Shown here: positions 32,236 through 41,877 of the stretch, piece by piece
How positions within the stretch are numbered: position 1 is the first letter of the stretch
How the letters are laid out: the number at the start of each line of letters is the position of its first letter
Assembly (NCBI RefSeq): GCF_017994015.1
Contig: NZ_JAGOLP010000025.1
Span: forward strand, 1 to 47,116
DNA from: Ferrovibrio sp.
GTDB lineage: Bacteria > Pseudomonadota > Alphaproteobacteria > Ferrovibrionales > Ferrovibrionaceae
Reading direction: 5' to 3'
DNA length: 47,116 bases
Position numbers and translations under genes: made by a program
The notes under the pieces: generated by a model
What the model saw: the letters and a program-made list of their open reading frames with translations, nothing else
Told to the model about the DNA's origin: nothing
Databases searched by the model: none

Positions 32236-33512
32236 ATTTTGATCTCGCGTAATTGCTGCTGCATGTCCATGGCGTAGCGGTCGGTCATGCCGGAGATATA
32301 GTCGGTGACCGCCAGCAGCCGCTGATAGCGCGGCGCGGCGCGATCATAATGCGGCACCAGATCCAGCAGCCGTTCGGCAGTGACATGCCCTGCCCGGGCA
32401 TTCAGCGCACCAACAAACAGATCAAGCAGGCGCTGGATCACCGCGATGCCTTCCAGTTCCTTGGTCACCGTCCGCTCCCAGCGATAAACCCGCGCCATTG
32501 CCAGATTTTTCAGCTTGCGCACCTGTTCGCCATGCGGGGTCACATCAGCCAGGGATTTTTCCGGCGCTTGCGCCACAAAGGCCGCGCAACAGGCATCGAT
32601 CAGGCTGCCGATGGTGCGCGAGCGCAGGGTGGAGAGTTTTTCATCGGCGCTACGGGCCAGATAGCGCGAACCGAGATCGGCGCCAATGATCGGCTTAAAA
32701 AGCTCTTCCGCCTCGCTGAAACCGATACGGCCCAGCTTCACGCCATCCTCCACATCGATCACGCTGTAGCAGATATCGTCGGCCGCCTCGACCAGATAGG
32801 CCAGCGGGTGGCGCTGCCAGGCCTGCGCTGCATCCGGCTGCGGCGCCAGTTTCAGCCGCGCCGCCAGCTCGGCAAACAGCGCCGCTTCGGCCTGCATGAA
32901 ACCATGTTTCTTACGCCCGACATAGCTTGCCGCCCGGCCCTGCGCGGCAGCGGCGCCGCTGGGATATTTGGTGAAGGCGCCGAGCGTGGCATCCATCAGC
33001 CGCATGCCGCCCTCGTTGCGATCCATCTGCAATCGGGTGAGAATCCGGAAGCCCTGGGCATTGCCTTCAAAGCGCAGGAAATCGGCCTGTTCCGCATCGG
33101 TGAGATCATCGCCGAATGCCATGTCGGCATGTTCGGCAAACCATTGCTGCATCGCCTGCTCGCCGGTATGGCCAAAAGGCGGATTGCCGATATCATGCGC
33201 CAGGCAGGCCGCCGCGACGATATCGCCCAGATCGGCGGCGATATGCCTGCGTTCGGTTTGCCCCAATTCCAGCAGCCGCCGCGCCACCTGGCCGCCCAGC
33301 GAGCGGCCGACGGATGCCACTTCCATCGAATGGGTCAGCCGGGTGCGGACAAAATCGGTATGCGGCAACGGATGCACCTGGGTCTTGTTTTGCAGCCTGC
33401 GGAAGGCCGAGGAAAACACGATGCGGTCGGCATCCTGCTGAAACGCGCTGCGGCCATCGTTGGGCACATTGCGGCGCGGCGGGCAGCTATCCAGGGTTTC
33501 AATCCAGTTCAT
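32232..33512 (-). CDS. dgt: Deoxyguanosinetriphosphate triphosphohydrolase-like protein
   Basis: 426 residues, the HD-domain dNTPase family. DADRIVFSSAFRRLQNKTQVHPL starts the fold and AHDIGNPPFGHTGE gives the HD metal site; a later YLVEAADDICYSVID block carries the last Asp. Hydrolyses dNTP to deoxynucleoside and triphosphate, controlling dNTP pools. ATG 33512 starts the family N-terminus MNWIETLDSCPPRR. Confidence 0.9.
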   Translation of the reverse strand: MNWIETLDSCPPRRNVPNDGRSAFQQDADRIVFSSAFRRLQNKTQVHPLPHTDFVRTRLTHSMEVASVGRSLGGQVARRLLELGQTERRHIAADLGDIVAAACLAHDIGNPPFGHTGEQAMQQWFAEHADMAFGDDLTDAEQADFLRFEGNAQGFRILTRLQMDRNEGGMRLMDATLGAFTKYPSGAAAAQGRAASYVGRKKHGFMQAEAALFAELAARLKLAPQPDAAQAWQRHPLAYLVEAADDICYSVIDVEDGVKLGRIGFSEAEELFKPIIGADLGSRYLARSADEKLSTLRSRTIGSLIDACCAAFVAQAPEKSLADVTPHGEQVRKLKNLAMARVYRWERTVTKELEGIAVIQRLLDLFVGALNARAGHVTAERLLDLVPHYDRAAPRYQRLLAVTDYISGMTDRYAMDMQQQLREIKI

Positions 33513-33552
33513 GACTGGATTCCTAGCAGCTTTTCCCGGGCTTGCGCATCGA

Positions 33553-33580
33553 ATTCCAATATAGTAGATATTATTCCAAT
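33553..33580. promoter_or_regulatory. Operator-like repeats at the XRE-cupin gene start
   Basis: ATTCCAAT occurs at 33553-33560 and 33573-33580, 20 bp apart (two helical turns). Between them is the palindrome AATAT/ATATT (33558-33572). The second copy runs into the start codon at 33579. Probably an autoregulatory site, and no ribosome site fits. Confidence 0.5.
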
Positions 33581-34154
33581 GAGTGACATGGACGATATCG
33601 AGGCCCGCATTGCCGGCCGTCTGAAAGCCCGGCGCGAGGCGCTGGGCCTGACGCTGGAGCAATTGGCCGAGCGTTCCGGGGTCAGCCGGGCGATGATTTC
33701 CCGCGTTGAGCGCCGCGAATCAAGCCCGACCGCCGCTTTGCTCGGCCGGCTTTGCGCCGGGCTGGACACCACACTCTCCGCCCTGATGAGCGGCATCGAG
33801 GGCGGCGGCCAGGCCAGTTTGCTGGCAGCGGCGGCGCAGCCTTTCTGGCGCGATCCGGCCACCGGCTTCGAACGCCGCGCGGTCAGCCCCGGCGGCACGG
33901 CTTCGCGGGTGGAGATAGTGCTGGGCATGCTGCCGCCGGGCGCGCGGATCGATTATCCGCCGCTGCAAACTGCGCATTACGACCAGCATATTCTGGGCCA
34001 GGAAGGCCTGCTGCGTTTTACCTTAGGCGAACAGCTATTCGATATCGGCCCCGGCGATTGCCTGTTCACCACGCTGGGCCAGCCGCACAGCTTTCACAAT
34101 CCGGGCAGCAAGCCGGCGCGCTACCTGGTGATTATCGCCAAACCAAGCAATTGA
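33579..34154 (+). CDS. XRE-family regulator with cupin domain
   Basis: 191 residues. HTH in residues 10-65 (LKARREALGLTLEQLAERSGVSRAMISRVERRESSPTAALL) and a C-terminal cupin (YDQHILGQEGLLRFTLGEQLFDIGPGDCLFT and PHSFHNPG) that probably binds a small effector, as in PuuR-like regulators. Divergent from dgt and followed by two GNAT genes, which it may control. Confidence 0.9.
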   Translation: MSDMDDIEARIAGRLKARREALGLTLEQLAERSGVSRAMISRVERRESSPTAALLGRLCAGLDTTLSALMSGIEGGGQASLLAAAAQPFWRDPATGFERRAVSPGGTASRVEIVLGMLPPGARIDYPPLQTAHYDQHILGQEGLLRFTLGEQLFDIGPGDCLFTTLGQPHSFHNPGSKPARYLVIIAKPSN

Positions 34155-34161
34155 GGCTGCC

Positions 34162-34653
34162 ATGATCTCGATCCGCGATGCCACCCTGGCCGACATGGCG
34201 GCGATCCTGCCGATCTACAATGATGCCGTGACCAACACCACGGCGGTGTTCGACTATGCGCCGCGCAGCCTGGAGGCACAGCAGGCCTGGTTTGCCGCCA
34301 AGCAGGAGCAGAGCCTGCCGGTATTGCTGGCGGCGGACGGCGACGACGTGCTGGGCTTTGCCAGTTTTGGCCCCTTCCGACCCTGGCCGGCCTATCGCCA
34401 CACGGTGGAGAATGCCATCTATATCGCGCCCGCGCGGCGCGGCCAGGGCATTGGCAAATTACTGCTGCCGGCCTTGTTTGAGCGCGGCCGGGCACAGCAG
34501 GCGCATGTGATGATCGCCGGCATCACCGCCGATAATGCCGCCAGCCTGCGCCTGCATGCAGGCCTGGGCTTCACCGAAGCCGGCCGGCTGCATGAAGTTG
34601 GCTGGAAGTTTGAACGCTGGCTCGATCTGGTTTTCCTGGAGAAAAGGCTGTGA
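34162..34653 (+). CDS. GNAT N-acetyltransferase, phosphinothricin/methionine-derivative type
   Basis: 163 residues. IRDATLADMAAILPIYNDAV is the usual N-terminus of the PAT/MddA family, and ARRGQGIGKLLL is the acetyl-CoA P-loop. GITADNAASLRLHAGLGFTEAGRLHEVGWKFERWLDLVFLEK is the family C-terminus. Acetylates the amino group of glutamate or methionine analogues. Overlaps the next gene start (GTGA). Confidence 0.88.
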   Translation: MISIRDATLADMAAILPIYNDAVTNTTAVFDYAPRSLEAQQAWFAAKQEQSLPVLLAADGDDVLGFASFGPFRPWPAYRHTVENAIYIAPARRGQGIGKLLLPALFERGRAQQAHVMIAGITADNAASLRLHAGLGFTEAGRLHEVGWKFERWLDLVFLEKRL

Positions 34654-35168
34654 TCCGGCAACTGGATGCCGCCGCGATGCAGGCCGCCCTGCCCGATCTG
34701 GCGGAAATCCTGCGTGATTGCGTGGCCGGCGGCGCCAGTGTGAATTTCCTGCTGCCCTACAGCGCCGAGGATGCCGCGCAATTCTGGCGCAAGGCCATCA
34801 TGGCGGCGACACGGCAGGAACTGCTCTGCTTCGGCGCCTTCGATGCAACAGGGCAACTCAGCGGTGTGGTTTTGCTGGGGCTGGATACGCCGCCCAACCA
34901 GCCGCATCGTGGTGAGGTGCGCAAGATGCTGGTGCATCGTCGCGCCCGGCGCCAGGGCCTGGCGCGCGCCCTGATGCTGGCGCTGGAAGCCGAGGCGGCA
35001 CGGCTGGACCGGCGCCTGCTGGTGCTGGATACCAATCAGGGCAGCGATGCCGAACCGCTCTATCAAAGCCTGGGCTATACCTGCTTCGGCGTGGTGCCGG
35101 GCTATTCGATCCCACCCGATGGCAGCGCGCCAACGGCTTGCGCCTTCTACTACAAATTTTTGCCCTGA
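34650..35168 (+). CDS. GNAT N-acetyltransferase
   Basis: 172 residues from a GTG that overlaps the upstream stop; GGAG lies before it. The acetyl-CoA loop is HRRARRQGLARALM, followed by LVLDTNQGSDAEPLYQSLGY, the usual GNAT ending. Substrate unknown. Probably co-translated with the first GNAT. Confidence 0.85.
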   Translation: MIRQLDAAAMQAALPDLAEILRDCVAGGASVNFLLPYSAEDAAQFWRKAIMAATRQELLCFGAFDATGQLSGVVLLGLDTPPNQPHRGEVRKMLVHRRARRQGLARALMLALEAEAARLDRRLLVLDTNQGSDAEPLYQSLGYTCFGVVPGYSIPPDGSAPTACAFYYKFLP

Positions 35169-35186
35169 CCGGGCTATAATCGGGCC

Positions 35187-37301
35187 ATGCGGCCCCTGTT
35201 CAGCCTGACATCCCTTGCGCTGCCGCAGCAGCAATCGCTCAGTGGCGCCACGGCGGCGCTGGGCGTGGCGCTGGTGGCGCTCGGCTTTGGCGCGGCAGCC
35301 GGCTTTGCCAGTGCTGCCGCAGCCGCGGTGGGCGCGATTTGCGTTTCCATCGTTGATACCCCGAGCCCGCCGAGCCACAAACGGCGCGGCCTGGCGTTGG
35401 CGCTGATCTTCTGCTCGGCCATCACCTGGGTAACCGGCCTGGCGGCACCCTATCCTTGGCTGCTGGCACCGCTGCTGGTGCTGATCAGTTTCGGCGCTGC
35501 CATGGTGACGGCGCATGGCAAGGCGGCGCTGGCGCTATCGGCAGCCTTGATCCTGGCTGCCATCTTCACCCTGGGCGCCGAATTGCATGGCGTGGCCAGG
35601 GTTGAACATCACAGCCAGCTTTTTGCCCTCGGCGGCCTGGCCTATCTGGTTTACGGCGTGGCCATGGCCAGCCTGCTGGAACGCCAGCATAAACGCATTG
35701 CCCTGGCTGGCGCCTTGCGCGGCTTTGCCGCCTATACCCGCGAAAAGGCCGCCCTGTATGACCCGGCGGAAAAGCTGGATGCTGCCTATGACCGGCTGAT
35801 CGAGCAGCAGGTGACGCTGATGGAGCGGGTGGAGGCAGCGCGCAACCTGCTGCTGCGCCATCTCGACGACCCGGCCGAGCGCCGCCTGGCCGCCGGACTG
35901 GTGGCTTTGCTGGATAGTTTTGAGACCGTGCTATCGAGCCAGATCGATTACGGCCTGCTGCATCGCCAATATGGTGATCGTGGCACGCCGCTGCCGGCCT
36001 TGCGCGATATTGTGCTGCGCCTGGCCGACCGGCTGGACATGCTGGCCGACGAGATTGCCGGCGGCGCGCGCTGCCCGGCATTGGATGCGCTTGCCACGGA
36101 TTTGCAGCGCCTGCGCGACAAATCCGCCGCCCTGCTGGCCGCCGGCGATGCGGGTGAAGCCGGCGCGCTGGAATTACGCGCCGCCTTCACCCGCATCGGC
36201 AATGCCATCCAGGCGGTGCAGCGGCAGCAGGCCGTGGCGCGCGGCGATGCTGCCGCCGAGGCCATGTTGCAGGCGGTGCGGGTGGAGGATTTCCTGCCCG
36301 CCCGGCCCTATGGCCTGCGCACCATGGCGCGGCATCTGCGGCGTTCCTCGCCGATCTTGCGCTATGCCCTGCGTTTTTCGGCTGCGATCCTGTGCGGCTA
36401 TATTGTCAGCCTGCTGCTGCAACCCTGGTTCAGCCATGGCAGCTGGATCATGCTGACCGTGGCAGTGATCATGCGCGCCAGCTATAGCGCCACACGCCAG
36501 CGCCAGAAGGACCGCCTGATCGGCAACCTGATCGGCTGCGTGCTGGCGGCGCTGGCTTTGCACTGGCTCAGCGATGGCTGGCTGCTGGCGCTGGCCTGCC
36601 TCAGCATCGGCCTGTCGCATGCCTATGCCCCGGTGCGCTATATCGTCACCTCGATTTCCGCCGCCGTGATGGCATTGCTGATGATGCATTTCATCAATCC
36701 CAGTTCCGGCAGCCTGTTGCTGGAACGGCTGGTGGATACCGGCCTGGGGGCGCTGATCGCCTGGGGTTTCAGCCATATCCTGCCCAATTGGGAGCGCCAG
36801 GGCCTGCCCGGCCGGCGCGCCGCCCTGCTGCGGGCTTTGCGCAAATATGCCCGTCAGGCGCTGAAGCTCAATCCGCCCGATCAAACCTATCGCCTGGCGC
36901 GCAAGGCGCTGTTCGATGCCATTGCCGACCTGGCCGGGGCGCTGAACCGCCTGCCGCAGGAGCCGGGCGCCGCCGCAGCCGACCTGCCGCGCCGGCATCG
37001 TTTTCTGGCGCTCAGCTATCGCCTGATGTCGCATCTGGCGGCATTGCATATCGTGCTGCGCATGCGCGGCCGCGAACTGGACCCGCATCTGCTGGAACGG
37101 CTGCTGGCGGCGCATCGCCAGCGCCTGGTGGATATCCTGGGTGCGCCGCCGCGTATGGATACCGATCCGGTGCCGGCGCCGCCCCAAACGGCCGAACTGG
37201 GCGAAGCACCGCTACTGCTGGTATTGGCCCGCCGGCTAAACCAGGCCGAGGCGATGGCGCGCGAAATTCGCCAATTGGAGGCGCCGGAACCGGTGCCTTG
37301 A
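35187..37301 (+). CDS. FUSC-family membrane protein
   Basis: 704 residues. N-terminal membrane bundle (about 20-165), cytoplasmic helical domain (about 165-390), second membrane bundle (about 395-510), then a cytoplasmic C-terminal domain. This is the YccS/YhfK/FUSC layout, linked to aromatic acid efflux and resistance. WIMLTVAVIMRASYSATRQRQKDRLIGNLIGC is the FUSC signature. Only 18 nt follow the GNAT gene. Confidence 0.88.
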   Translation: MRPLFSLTSLALPQQQSLSGATAALGVALVALGFGAAAGFASAAAAAVGAICVSIVDTPSPPSHKRRGLALALIFCSAITWVTGLAAPYPWLLAPLLVLISFGAAMVTAHGKAALALSAALILAAIFTLGAELHGVARVEHHSQLFALGGLAYLVYGVAMASLLERQHKRIALAGALRGFAAYTREKAALYDPAEKLDAAYDRLIEQQVTLMERVEAARNLLLRHLDDPAERRLAAGLVALLDSFETVLSSQIDYGLLHRQYGDRGTPLPALRDIVLRLADRLDMLADEIAGGARCPALDALATDLQRLRDKSAALLAAGDAGEAGALELRAAFTRIGNAIQAVQRQQAVARGDAAAEAMLQAVRVEDFLPARPYGLRTMARHLRRSSPILRYALRFSAAILCGYIVSLLLQPWFSHGSWIMLTVAVIMRASYSATRQRQKDRLIGNLIGCVLAALALHWLSDGWLLALACLSIGLSHAYAPVRYIVTSISAAVMALLMMHFINPSSGSLLLERLVDTGLGALIAWGFSHILPNWERQGLPGRRAALLRALRKYARQALKLNPPDQTYRLARKALFDAIADLAGALNRLPQEPGAAAADLPRRHRFLALSYRLMSHLAALHIVLRMRGRELDPHLLERLLAAHRQRLVDILGAPPRMDTDPVPAPPQTAELGEAPLLLVLARRLNQAEAMAREIRQLEAPEPVP

Positions 37302-37319
37302 GCGCCGGCTTGCGGCAAT

Positions 37320-38546
37320 ATGCACGCAATCATGCCTGCCCTCGCCCCTGAGACTCCCGCCCCGCCTGCTGCGTCCGTATCCAAATTCAGCCCCGGCTTT
37401 CGTGTCGGGCTGTTTTTTGTTGCGCTCTTCGCCGTGCCCGGCGTGCATCTGCCATTCTGGGCGGTGTGGCTGCAAAGCCGTGGCCTGGACCCGACGCAAA
37501 TCTCCATCATGCTGTCCAGCGCCATCCTGCTGCGCCTGGTGGCGGCACCGCTGGCGGCGCATATCGTGGATAAAAGCGGCGAGCGGCGCCGCGCCATCCA
37601 GCTTTGCAGCTGGGCCAGCCTGGTGGTTTTTGCCGGCTTTGCCTGGGCCGACGGCTTCGCCGCCTTGCTGCTGGTGGGCATTGTGCATGCCCTGGTCTGG
37701 GCGCCGATTGCGCCTTTGACCGAAAACCTGGCGGTGCTGACGGCGGCGCGCCATGGCACACAATACGGCCGCATGCGGCTATGGGGTTCCCTGAGCTTTC
37801 TGGTTTGCGCCTATCTGGCCGGGCTGCTGCTGAAAGGCCGCGACGATGCCTGGATTTTCTGGATCATCCTGGCGCTGATGCTGCCGATTGTGGTGTGCAG
37901 CCATCTGCTGCCGGATATCCGGCTGCCGCTCGACCGGCCGCGCGCCGGGGCGCCGGCCCTGCGGCTGTTGCGCAACAGCGATTTCCGCATCTTTCTGGCC
38001 ACCAATGCCTGCCTGCAAGCCACCCATGCCGCCTTCTACACTTTCGGCACGCTGCATTGGCGCCAGATCGGCCTGAGCGACGCCCAGATCGGCCTGCTCT
38101 GGGCCGAAGGCGTGTTGATGGAAGTGATCCTGTTCGCGGTTGGCCAGCGGGTTGGCCTCAAGCTGGGCGGCGTGGGGCTGCTGTTTTGCGCCGTGGCCGG
38201 CGGCGTGATCCGCTGGTGCCTGCAAGGTGTGCTCACCGACATGACCAGCGTGGCCTTGCTGCAAGTGCTGCATGCCGCCACTTTCGGCGCCGCGCATCTC
38301 GGCGCCATGCGGCTGATGGCCGATCATTGCGACCCGGCCGCCTCGGCCACGGCGCAAACGCTGTATGGCGCCGGCAATGCCATGCTGCTGGCCAGCGCCA
38401 CCATGCTGGTGGGGCCGCTTTATGCCCTCGGCCTGCCCGGCCTGGGCGGCGGCTGGATCTATCCCGCCATGCTGCCGCTCACCCTGCTGGGCGGCGGCGG
38501 CGCCTGGCTACTCTGGCGCCGCCGCAACCAACTGAGTTTTGCCTAA
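37320..38546 (+). CDS. MFS transporter, HcaT/MFS_1-like
   Basis: 408 residues with twelve membrane helices. Family pattern: VHLPFWAVWLQSRGLDPTQISIMLSSA, and GRMRLWGSLSFLVCAYLAG, as in the phenylpropionate transporter HcaT. Starts 18 nt after FUSC, in the same direction. The stop is 8 nt from the convergent molybdenum enzyme gene. Substrate unknown. Confidence 0.85.
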   Translation: MHAIMPALAPETPAPPAASVSKFSPGFRVGLFFVALFAVPGVHLPFWAVWLQSRGLDPTQISIMLSSAILLRLVAAPLAAHIVDKSGERRRAIQLCSWASLVVFAGFAWADGFAALLLVGIVHALVWAPIAPLTENLAVLTAARHGTQYGRMRLWGSLSFLVCAYLAGLLLKGRDDAWIFWIILALMLPIVVCSHLLPDIRLPLDRPRAGAPALRLLRNSDFRIFLATNACLQATHAAFYTFGTLHWRQIGLSDAQIGLLWAEGVLMEVILFAVGQRVGLKLGGVGLLFCAVAGGVIRWCLQGVLTDMTSVALLQVLHAATFGAAHLGAMRLMADHCDPAASATAQTLYGAGNAMLLASATMLVGPLYALGLPGLGGGWIYPAMLPLTLLGGGGAWLLWRRRNQLSFA

Positions 38547-38556
38547 GTCGACTTGC

Positions 38557-40749
38557 CTAAGCCGATTTGATCGTGGCCGGCAGCGGCAGGGCGCGGAAAC
38601 GCTGGCCGGTGGCCGCCATCAGCGCATTGGCCACCGCCGGGGCGAGCGGCGGCAGGCCGGGTTCGCCGATGCCGGTGGGCTTTTCAGTGGAAGGCACGAT
38701 ATGCACTTCCACCTTGGGCATCTGGTCGATGCGCAGCACTTCGTAATCATGGAAGTTGGATTGCTGCACCTCGCCGCCCGCAAGCGTGATGGCGCCGGAG
38801 AGTGCGGCGGCCAGGCCATAGCCGATGCCGCCCTCCACCTGGGCGCGGATGATTTCCGGATTGATCGGCCGGCCACAATCCACCGCCGCCACCACACGCT
38901 CAACCCGCCAGGAGCCATCCGGCTTGAGCGAGATTTCCGCCACTTCAGCAACATAGGAACTGAAGCTTTCATGCACCGCGATGCCACGCGCCCAGCCCTT
39001 GGGCAAGGGCTTGCCCCAGCCGGCCTTTTCCGCCGCCAGGTTGAGCACACCCAGATGGCGCGGATGTTTGGCCAGCAGCTTGCGCCGCAGGGCCAGCGGG
39101 TCTTGCCCCGCCGCCGCCGCGATCTCATCAAGGAAAACCTCGGTGGCGAAAGCGGTATGGGTCGAGCCGACCGAGCGCCACCACAATACCGGCACGCCGG
39201 CCTTGGTGGTGTGCAGTTCCACGCCCAGATTGGGGATGGCATAGGGCAGGTTGGCGGCACCTTCCACTGAAGTGGCGTCAACACCATCCTTCACCATCAC
39301 CGGCTCAAACGGCGTGCCGGCGATGATCGACTGGCCGACAATACGATGCCGCCAGCCAACCAGCTCACCCTTGGCATCCAGCGCGGCGGCCAAAGCATGG
39401 TGATAGAGCGGGCGGTAGAAGCCGCCACGGATATCGTCCTCGCGGGTCCACATCACCTTCACCGGCGGCTTGCCGGCGCCAAATGCCTTGGCCACCTGCA
39501 CCGCCTCGGTGACATAATCGGATTGTGTATTGGCGCGGCGGCCGAAGCTGCCACCGGCATAGAGCGTGTTGATGCTGACCTGCTCCGGCTTGAAGCCGAG
39601 CACATGCGCGGCATTGGCCTGATCGACGGTCTGGAACTGGTCGCCGGCCCAAATTTCGCAGGCATCGCTGCCCAGCCGCACCACACAATCCAGCGGCTCC
39701 ATCGGCGCATGGGCCAGATAGGGGAAGTCATAACTGGCTTCCACCAGCTTCGCCGCCTGGCCGAGAGCGGCGGCGGCATCGCCCTCGCGCCGCGCCGGCA
39801 GGCCGGGCTGCTTGGCCAGGTCACGATAAGCGGCGAGCAGTTCATCCGAGCCACGGCTTTCAGCCCCGCTCAGATCCCATTCCACCTGCAATGCCTCGCG
39901 GCCCTTGCTGGCTGCCCAGAAACCCTTGGCGATCACCGCCACGCCGGTTGGCACCTGCACCACATCCACCACACCCGGCACGGCCTTGGCGGCGCTGGCA
40001 TCCAGGCTTTTCACCTTGCCGCCGAAACGCGGCGGCCGCGCCACCAGGGCGGTGAGCAGGCCGGGCAGTTTCACATCAATGGTGAACTGCGCCGTGCCAT
40101 CGGCTTTGCTGCGCGCATCCAGGCGCGGTGCCTGCTTGCCGATCAGGCTGAAGCGCGCCGGATCTTTCAGCGCCACATTGGCTGGCGGGGTCTGGCGCGC
40201 GGCGCGCTCGGCCATCTCGCCGAAGCCCGCCTTGCGGCCCGAGCCGGCATGTGACAGCACACCCTTGGCAACGGTGATCTCCGCCGCCGGCACCTTCCAG
40301 GCTTCGGCCGCCGCCTGCACCAGCATGGCACGCGCGGTGGCGCCGGCCTGGCGCAACTGATCATAGGAATTGGCCATCGCGGTGGAACCGCCGGTGCCCT
40401 GCATGCCGAAAGCCAGATTGGCATAAAGCTTGGCATCGGCCGGAGCACCCGTGGCGCGCACCTTGCTCCAATCGGCATCCAGCTCCTCGGCCAGGATGGT
40501 GGCCAGGCCGGTATAGCTGCCCTGGCCCATTTCCAGATGTTTGGCATAGACGGTGACAATGCCATCCGGCGCAATACGTACGAAGGCATTCAGTGCCGCC
40601 GGCGCCTTGGCACTGGCTGCAAAGGCCTTGCCGGCGGGGGCAAACTGGAAGCCCACCACCAGGCCGGCAGCAGCGGCGGCGCTGCCTTGCAGGAAGCGGC
40701 GGCGCGAGGTTTGGATGGTTTGGCTTTGGATCGGTTTCTGCATGGTCAT
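38557..40749 (-). CDS. Tat-exported molybdopterin-binding subunit of a xanthine-oxidase-family enzyme
   Basis: 730 residues. Tat signal [21 protein letters not shown] near the N-terminus. The Mo domain includes [28 protein letters not shown], and the catalytic Glu in [12 protein letters not shown] near the C-terminus. This is the IorB/aldehyde-oxidoreductase type, paired with a single 2Fe-2S subunit and without an FAD subunit, so electrons probably go to a cytochrome. Oxidises an aldehyde or N-heterocycle; substrate unknown. ATG 40749 follows the small-subunit stop by 2 nt. Confidence 0.92.
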   Translation of the reverse strand: MTMQKPIQSQTIQTSRRRFLQGSAAAAAGLVVGFQFAPAGKAFAASAKAPAALNAFVRIAPDGIVTVYAKHLEMGQGSYTGLATILAEELDADWSKVRATGAPADAKLYANLAFGMQGTGGSTAMANSYDQLRQAGATARAMLVQAAAEAWKVPAAEITVAKGVLSHAGSGRKAGFGEMAERAARQTPPANVALKDPARFSLIGKQAPRLDARSKADGTAQFTIDVKLPGLLTALVARPPRFGGKVKSLDASAAKAVPGVVDVVQVPTGVAVIAKGFWAASKGREALQVEWDLSGAESRGSDELLAAYRDLAKQPGLPARREGDAAAALGQAAKLVEASYDFPYLAHAPMEPLDCVVRLGSDACEIWAGDQFQTVDQANAAHVLGFKPEQVSINTLYAGGSFGRRANTQSDYVTEAVQVAKAFGAGKPPVKVMWTREDDIRGGFYRPLYHHALAAALDAKGELVGWRHRIVGQSIIAGTPFEPVMVKDGVDATSVEGAANLPYAIPNLGVELHTTKAGVPVLWWRSVGSTHTAFATEVFLDEIAAAAGQDPLALRRKLLAKHPRHLGVLNLAAEKAGWGKPLPKGWARGIAVHESFSSYVAEVAEISLKPDGSWRVERVVAAVDCGRPINPEIIRAQVEGGIGYGLAAALSGAITLAGGEVQQSNFHDYEVLRIDQMPKVEVHIVPSTEKPTGIGEPGLPPLAPAVANALMAATGQRFRALPLPATIKSA

Positions 40750-40751
40750 GC

Positions 40752-41216
40752 TCAAGCCCTCACGCTCTTGGCGGCATCATGGATGGCGGCGCGGATCCGC
40801 ACATAGGTGGCGCAGCGGCAGATATTGCCACGCATCGCCTCGTCGATATCGGCATCGCTCGGCTTCTGGTTGGCGCTGAGCAGGGCCACCGCCGACATCA
40901 CCTGGCCGGATTGGCAATAACCGCATTGCGCCACTTCATGCTTCACCCAGGCGGTTTGCACCGCCTGCGCCACCTTGCCCTTGATGCCTTCAATCGTGGT
41001 GACCTTCTGGCCGGCGATGCTGCCCACCGGCACCGAGCAGGCGCGCACCGGCTCGTTATCCACATGCATGGTGCAGGCGCCGCATTGCGCCATGCCGCAG
41101 CCGAATTTGCTGCCGGTCAGGCCAACCTCGTCGCGCACCGCCCAGAGCAGGGGCATGTCGGGGTCGATATCGAGGCTGACCGGTTTGCCGTTCAGGGTGA
41201 ATGTGACGGGCATCAT
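40752..41216 (-). CDS. 2Fe-2S subunit of the molybdenum hydroxylase
   Basis: 154 residues. First cluster: [15 protein letters not shown] with the later RAC; second: CGYCQSGQ and NICRCATY. Both clusters are complete. Has no signal and would be co-exported with the large subunit. ATG 41216 (or 41213) has GGAGAG upstream. Divergent from the HxlR regulator. Confidence 0.93.
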   Translation of the reverse strand: MMPVTFTLNGKPVSLDIDPDMPLLWAVRDEVGLTGSKFGCGMAQCGACTMHVDNEPVRACSVPVGSIAGQKVTTIEGIKGKVAQAVQTAWVKHEVAQCGYCQSGQVMSAVALLSANQKPSDADIDEAMRGNICRCATYVRIRAAIHDAAKSVRA

Positions 41217-41401
41217 GTCTCTCCGCTTTGGGGCTGGCGCGCGGCACCTGGCGGCGCACAACGCTTTGGTGGAAATAGGCCGTCATGCTAAAATGCTCAA
41301 GAAGGCACCAATAAGTTCCATAGTCACCGGGCGGAGACCGTCATGTTTCACGGCGGTTTTTGCGCGTGGCGATGGCACCACCCCAGCCCAAGGAGCCGCC
41401 C

Positions 41402-41818
41402 ATGCTTGCCCCAAATCCCGATAAACCGGCTTTGCCACCGATTGCCTGCGCCGATTGCGACGACCCGCGCGTGGAAGAACTGGTGCGCGACCTGCTGACC
41501 CGGCTGGCGGATCGCTGGACCCTGCTGACCATTGAACATCTGGCCACCGGGCCGATGCGATTTTCACGTTTGCGCGAACGCTTGCCCGGGGTGAGCCAGA
41601 AGATGCTGACCCAAACCCTGCGCCAGCTTGAACGCGACGGCGTGCTGACCCGCCATGTGCATCCTGTCGTGCCGCCGCATGTGGAATATCGCCTCACACC
41701 GCTGGGCGAGAGCCTGGGCGAAGCCATCTGCGGCCTGTGGCAATGGGTGATGGCGCATGGCGATGCCATGGAGGCCGCCCGCCAGGCTTTTGACCAACGC
41801 CTGCGCGAGACGGTTTAG
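41402..41818 (+). CDS. HxlR-family transcriptional regulator
   Basis: 138 residues from ATG 41402, with AAGGAG 6 nt upstream (earlier in-frame ATG at 41372). Winged HTH: WTLLTIEHLATGPMRFSRLRERLPGVSQKMLTQTLRQLERDGVLTR, then YRLTPLGESL. A Cys pair (ACADCDD) could sense redox or aldehyde stress. Divergent from the two-subunit molybdenum enzyme, so its likely target. Confidence 0.88.
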   Translation: MLAPNPDKPALPPIACADCDDPRVEELVRDLLTRLADRWTLLTIEHLATGPMRFSRLRERLPGVSQKMLTQTLRQLERDGVLTRHVHPVVPPHVEYRLTPLGESLGEAICGLWQWVMAHGDAMEAARQAFDQRLRETV

Positions 41819-41827
41819 AAACAAAAA

Positions 41828-41854
41828 AAAAGCCCGCCGGTTTGGCGGGCTTTT
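41828..41854. terminator. Bidirectional intrinsic terminator
   Basis: GCCCGCC (41832-41838) and GGCGGGC (41844-41850), flanked by an A-run at left and TTTT at right. It works for HxlR on the plus strand and for efp on the minus strand. Confidence 0.9.
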
Positions 41855-41877
41855 CGCTTGCTGCCTGAAAGCGCAGC

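Noticed and set aside
32253..33578. An N-terminal extension of the XRE-cupin regulator
   Set aside because: The extension is antisense to dgt and has no domain; the regulator family begins at 33579.
41828..41854. Regulatory hairpin of efp
   Set aside because: It lies downstream of both convergent genes and has an A/T-run on both sides, so it is an ordinary bidirectional terminator.
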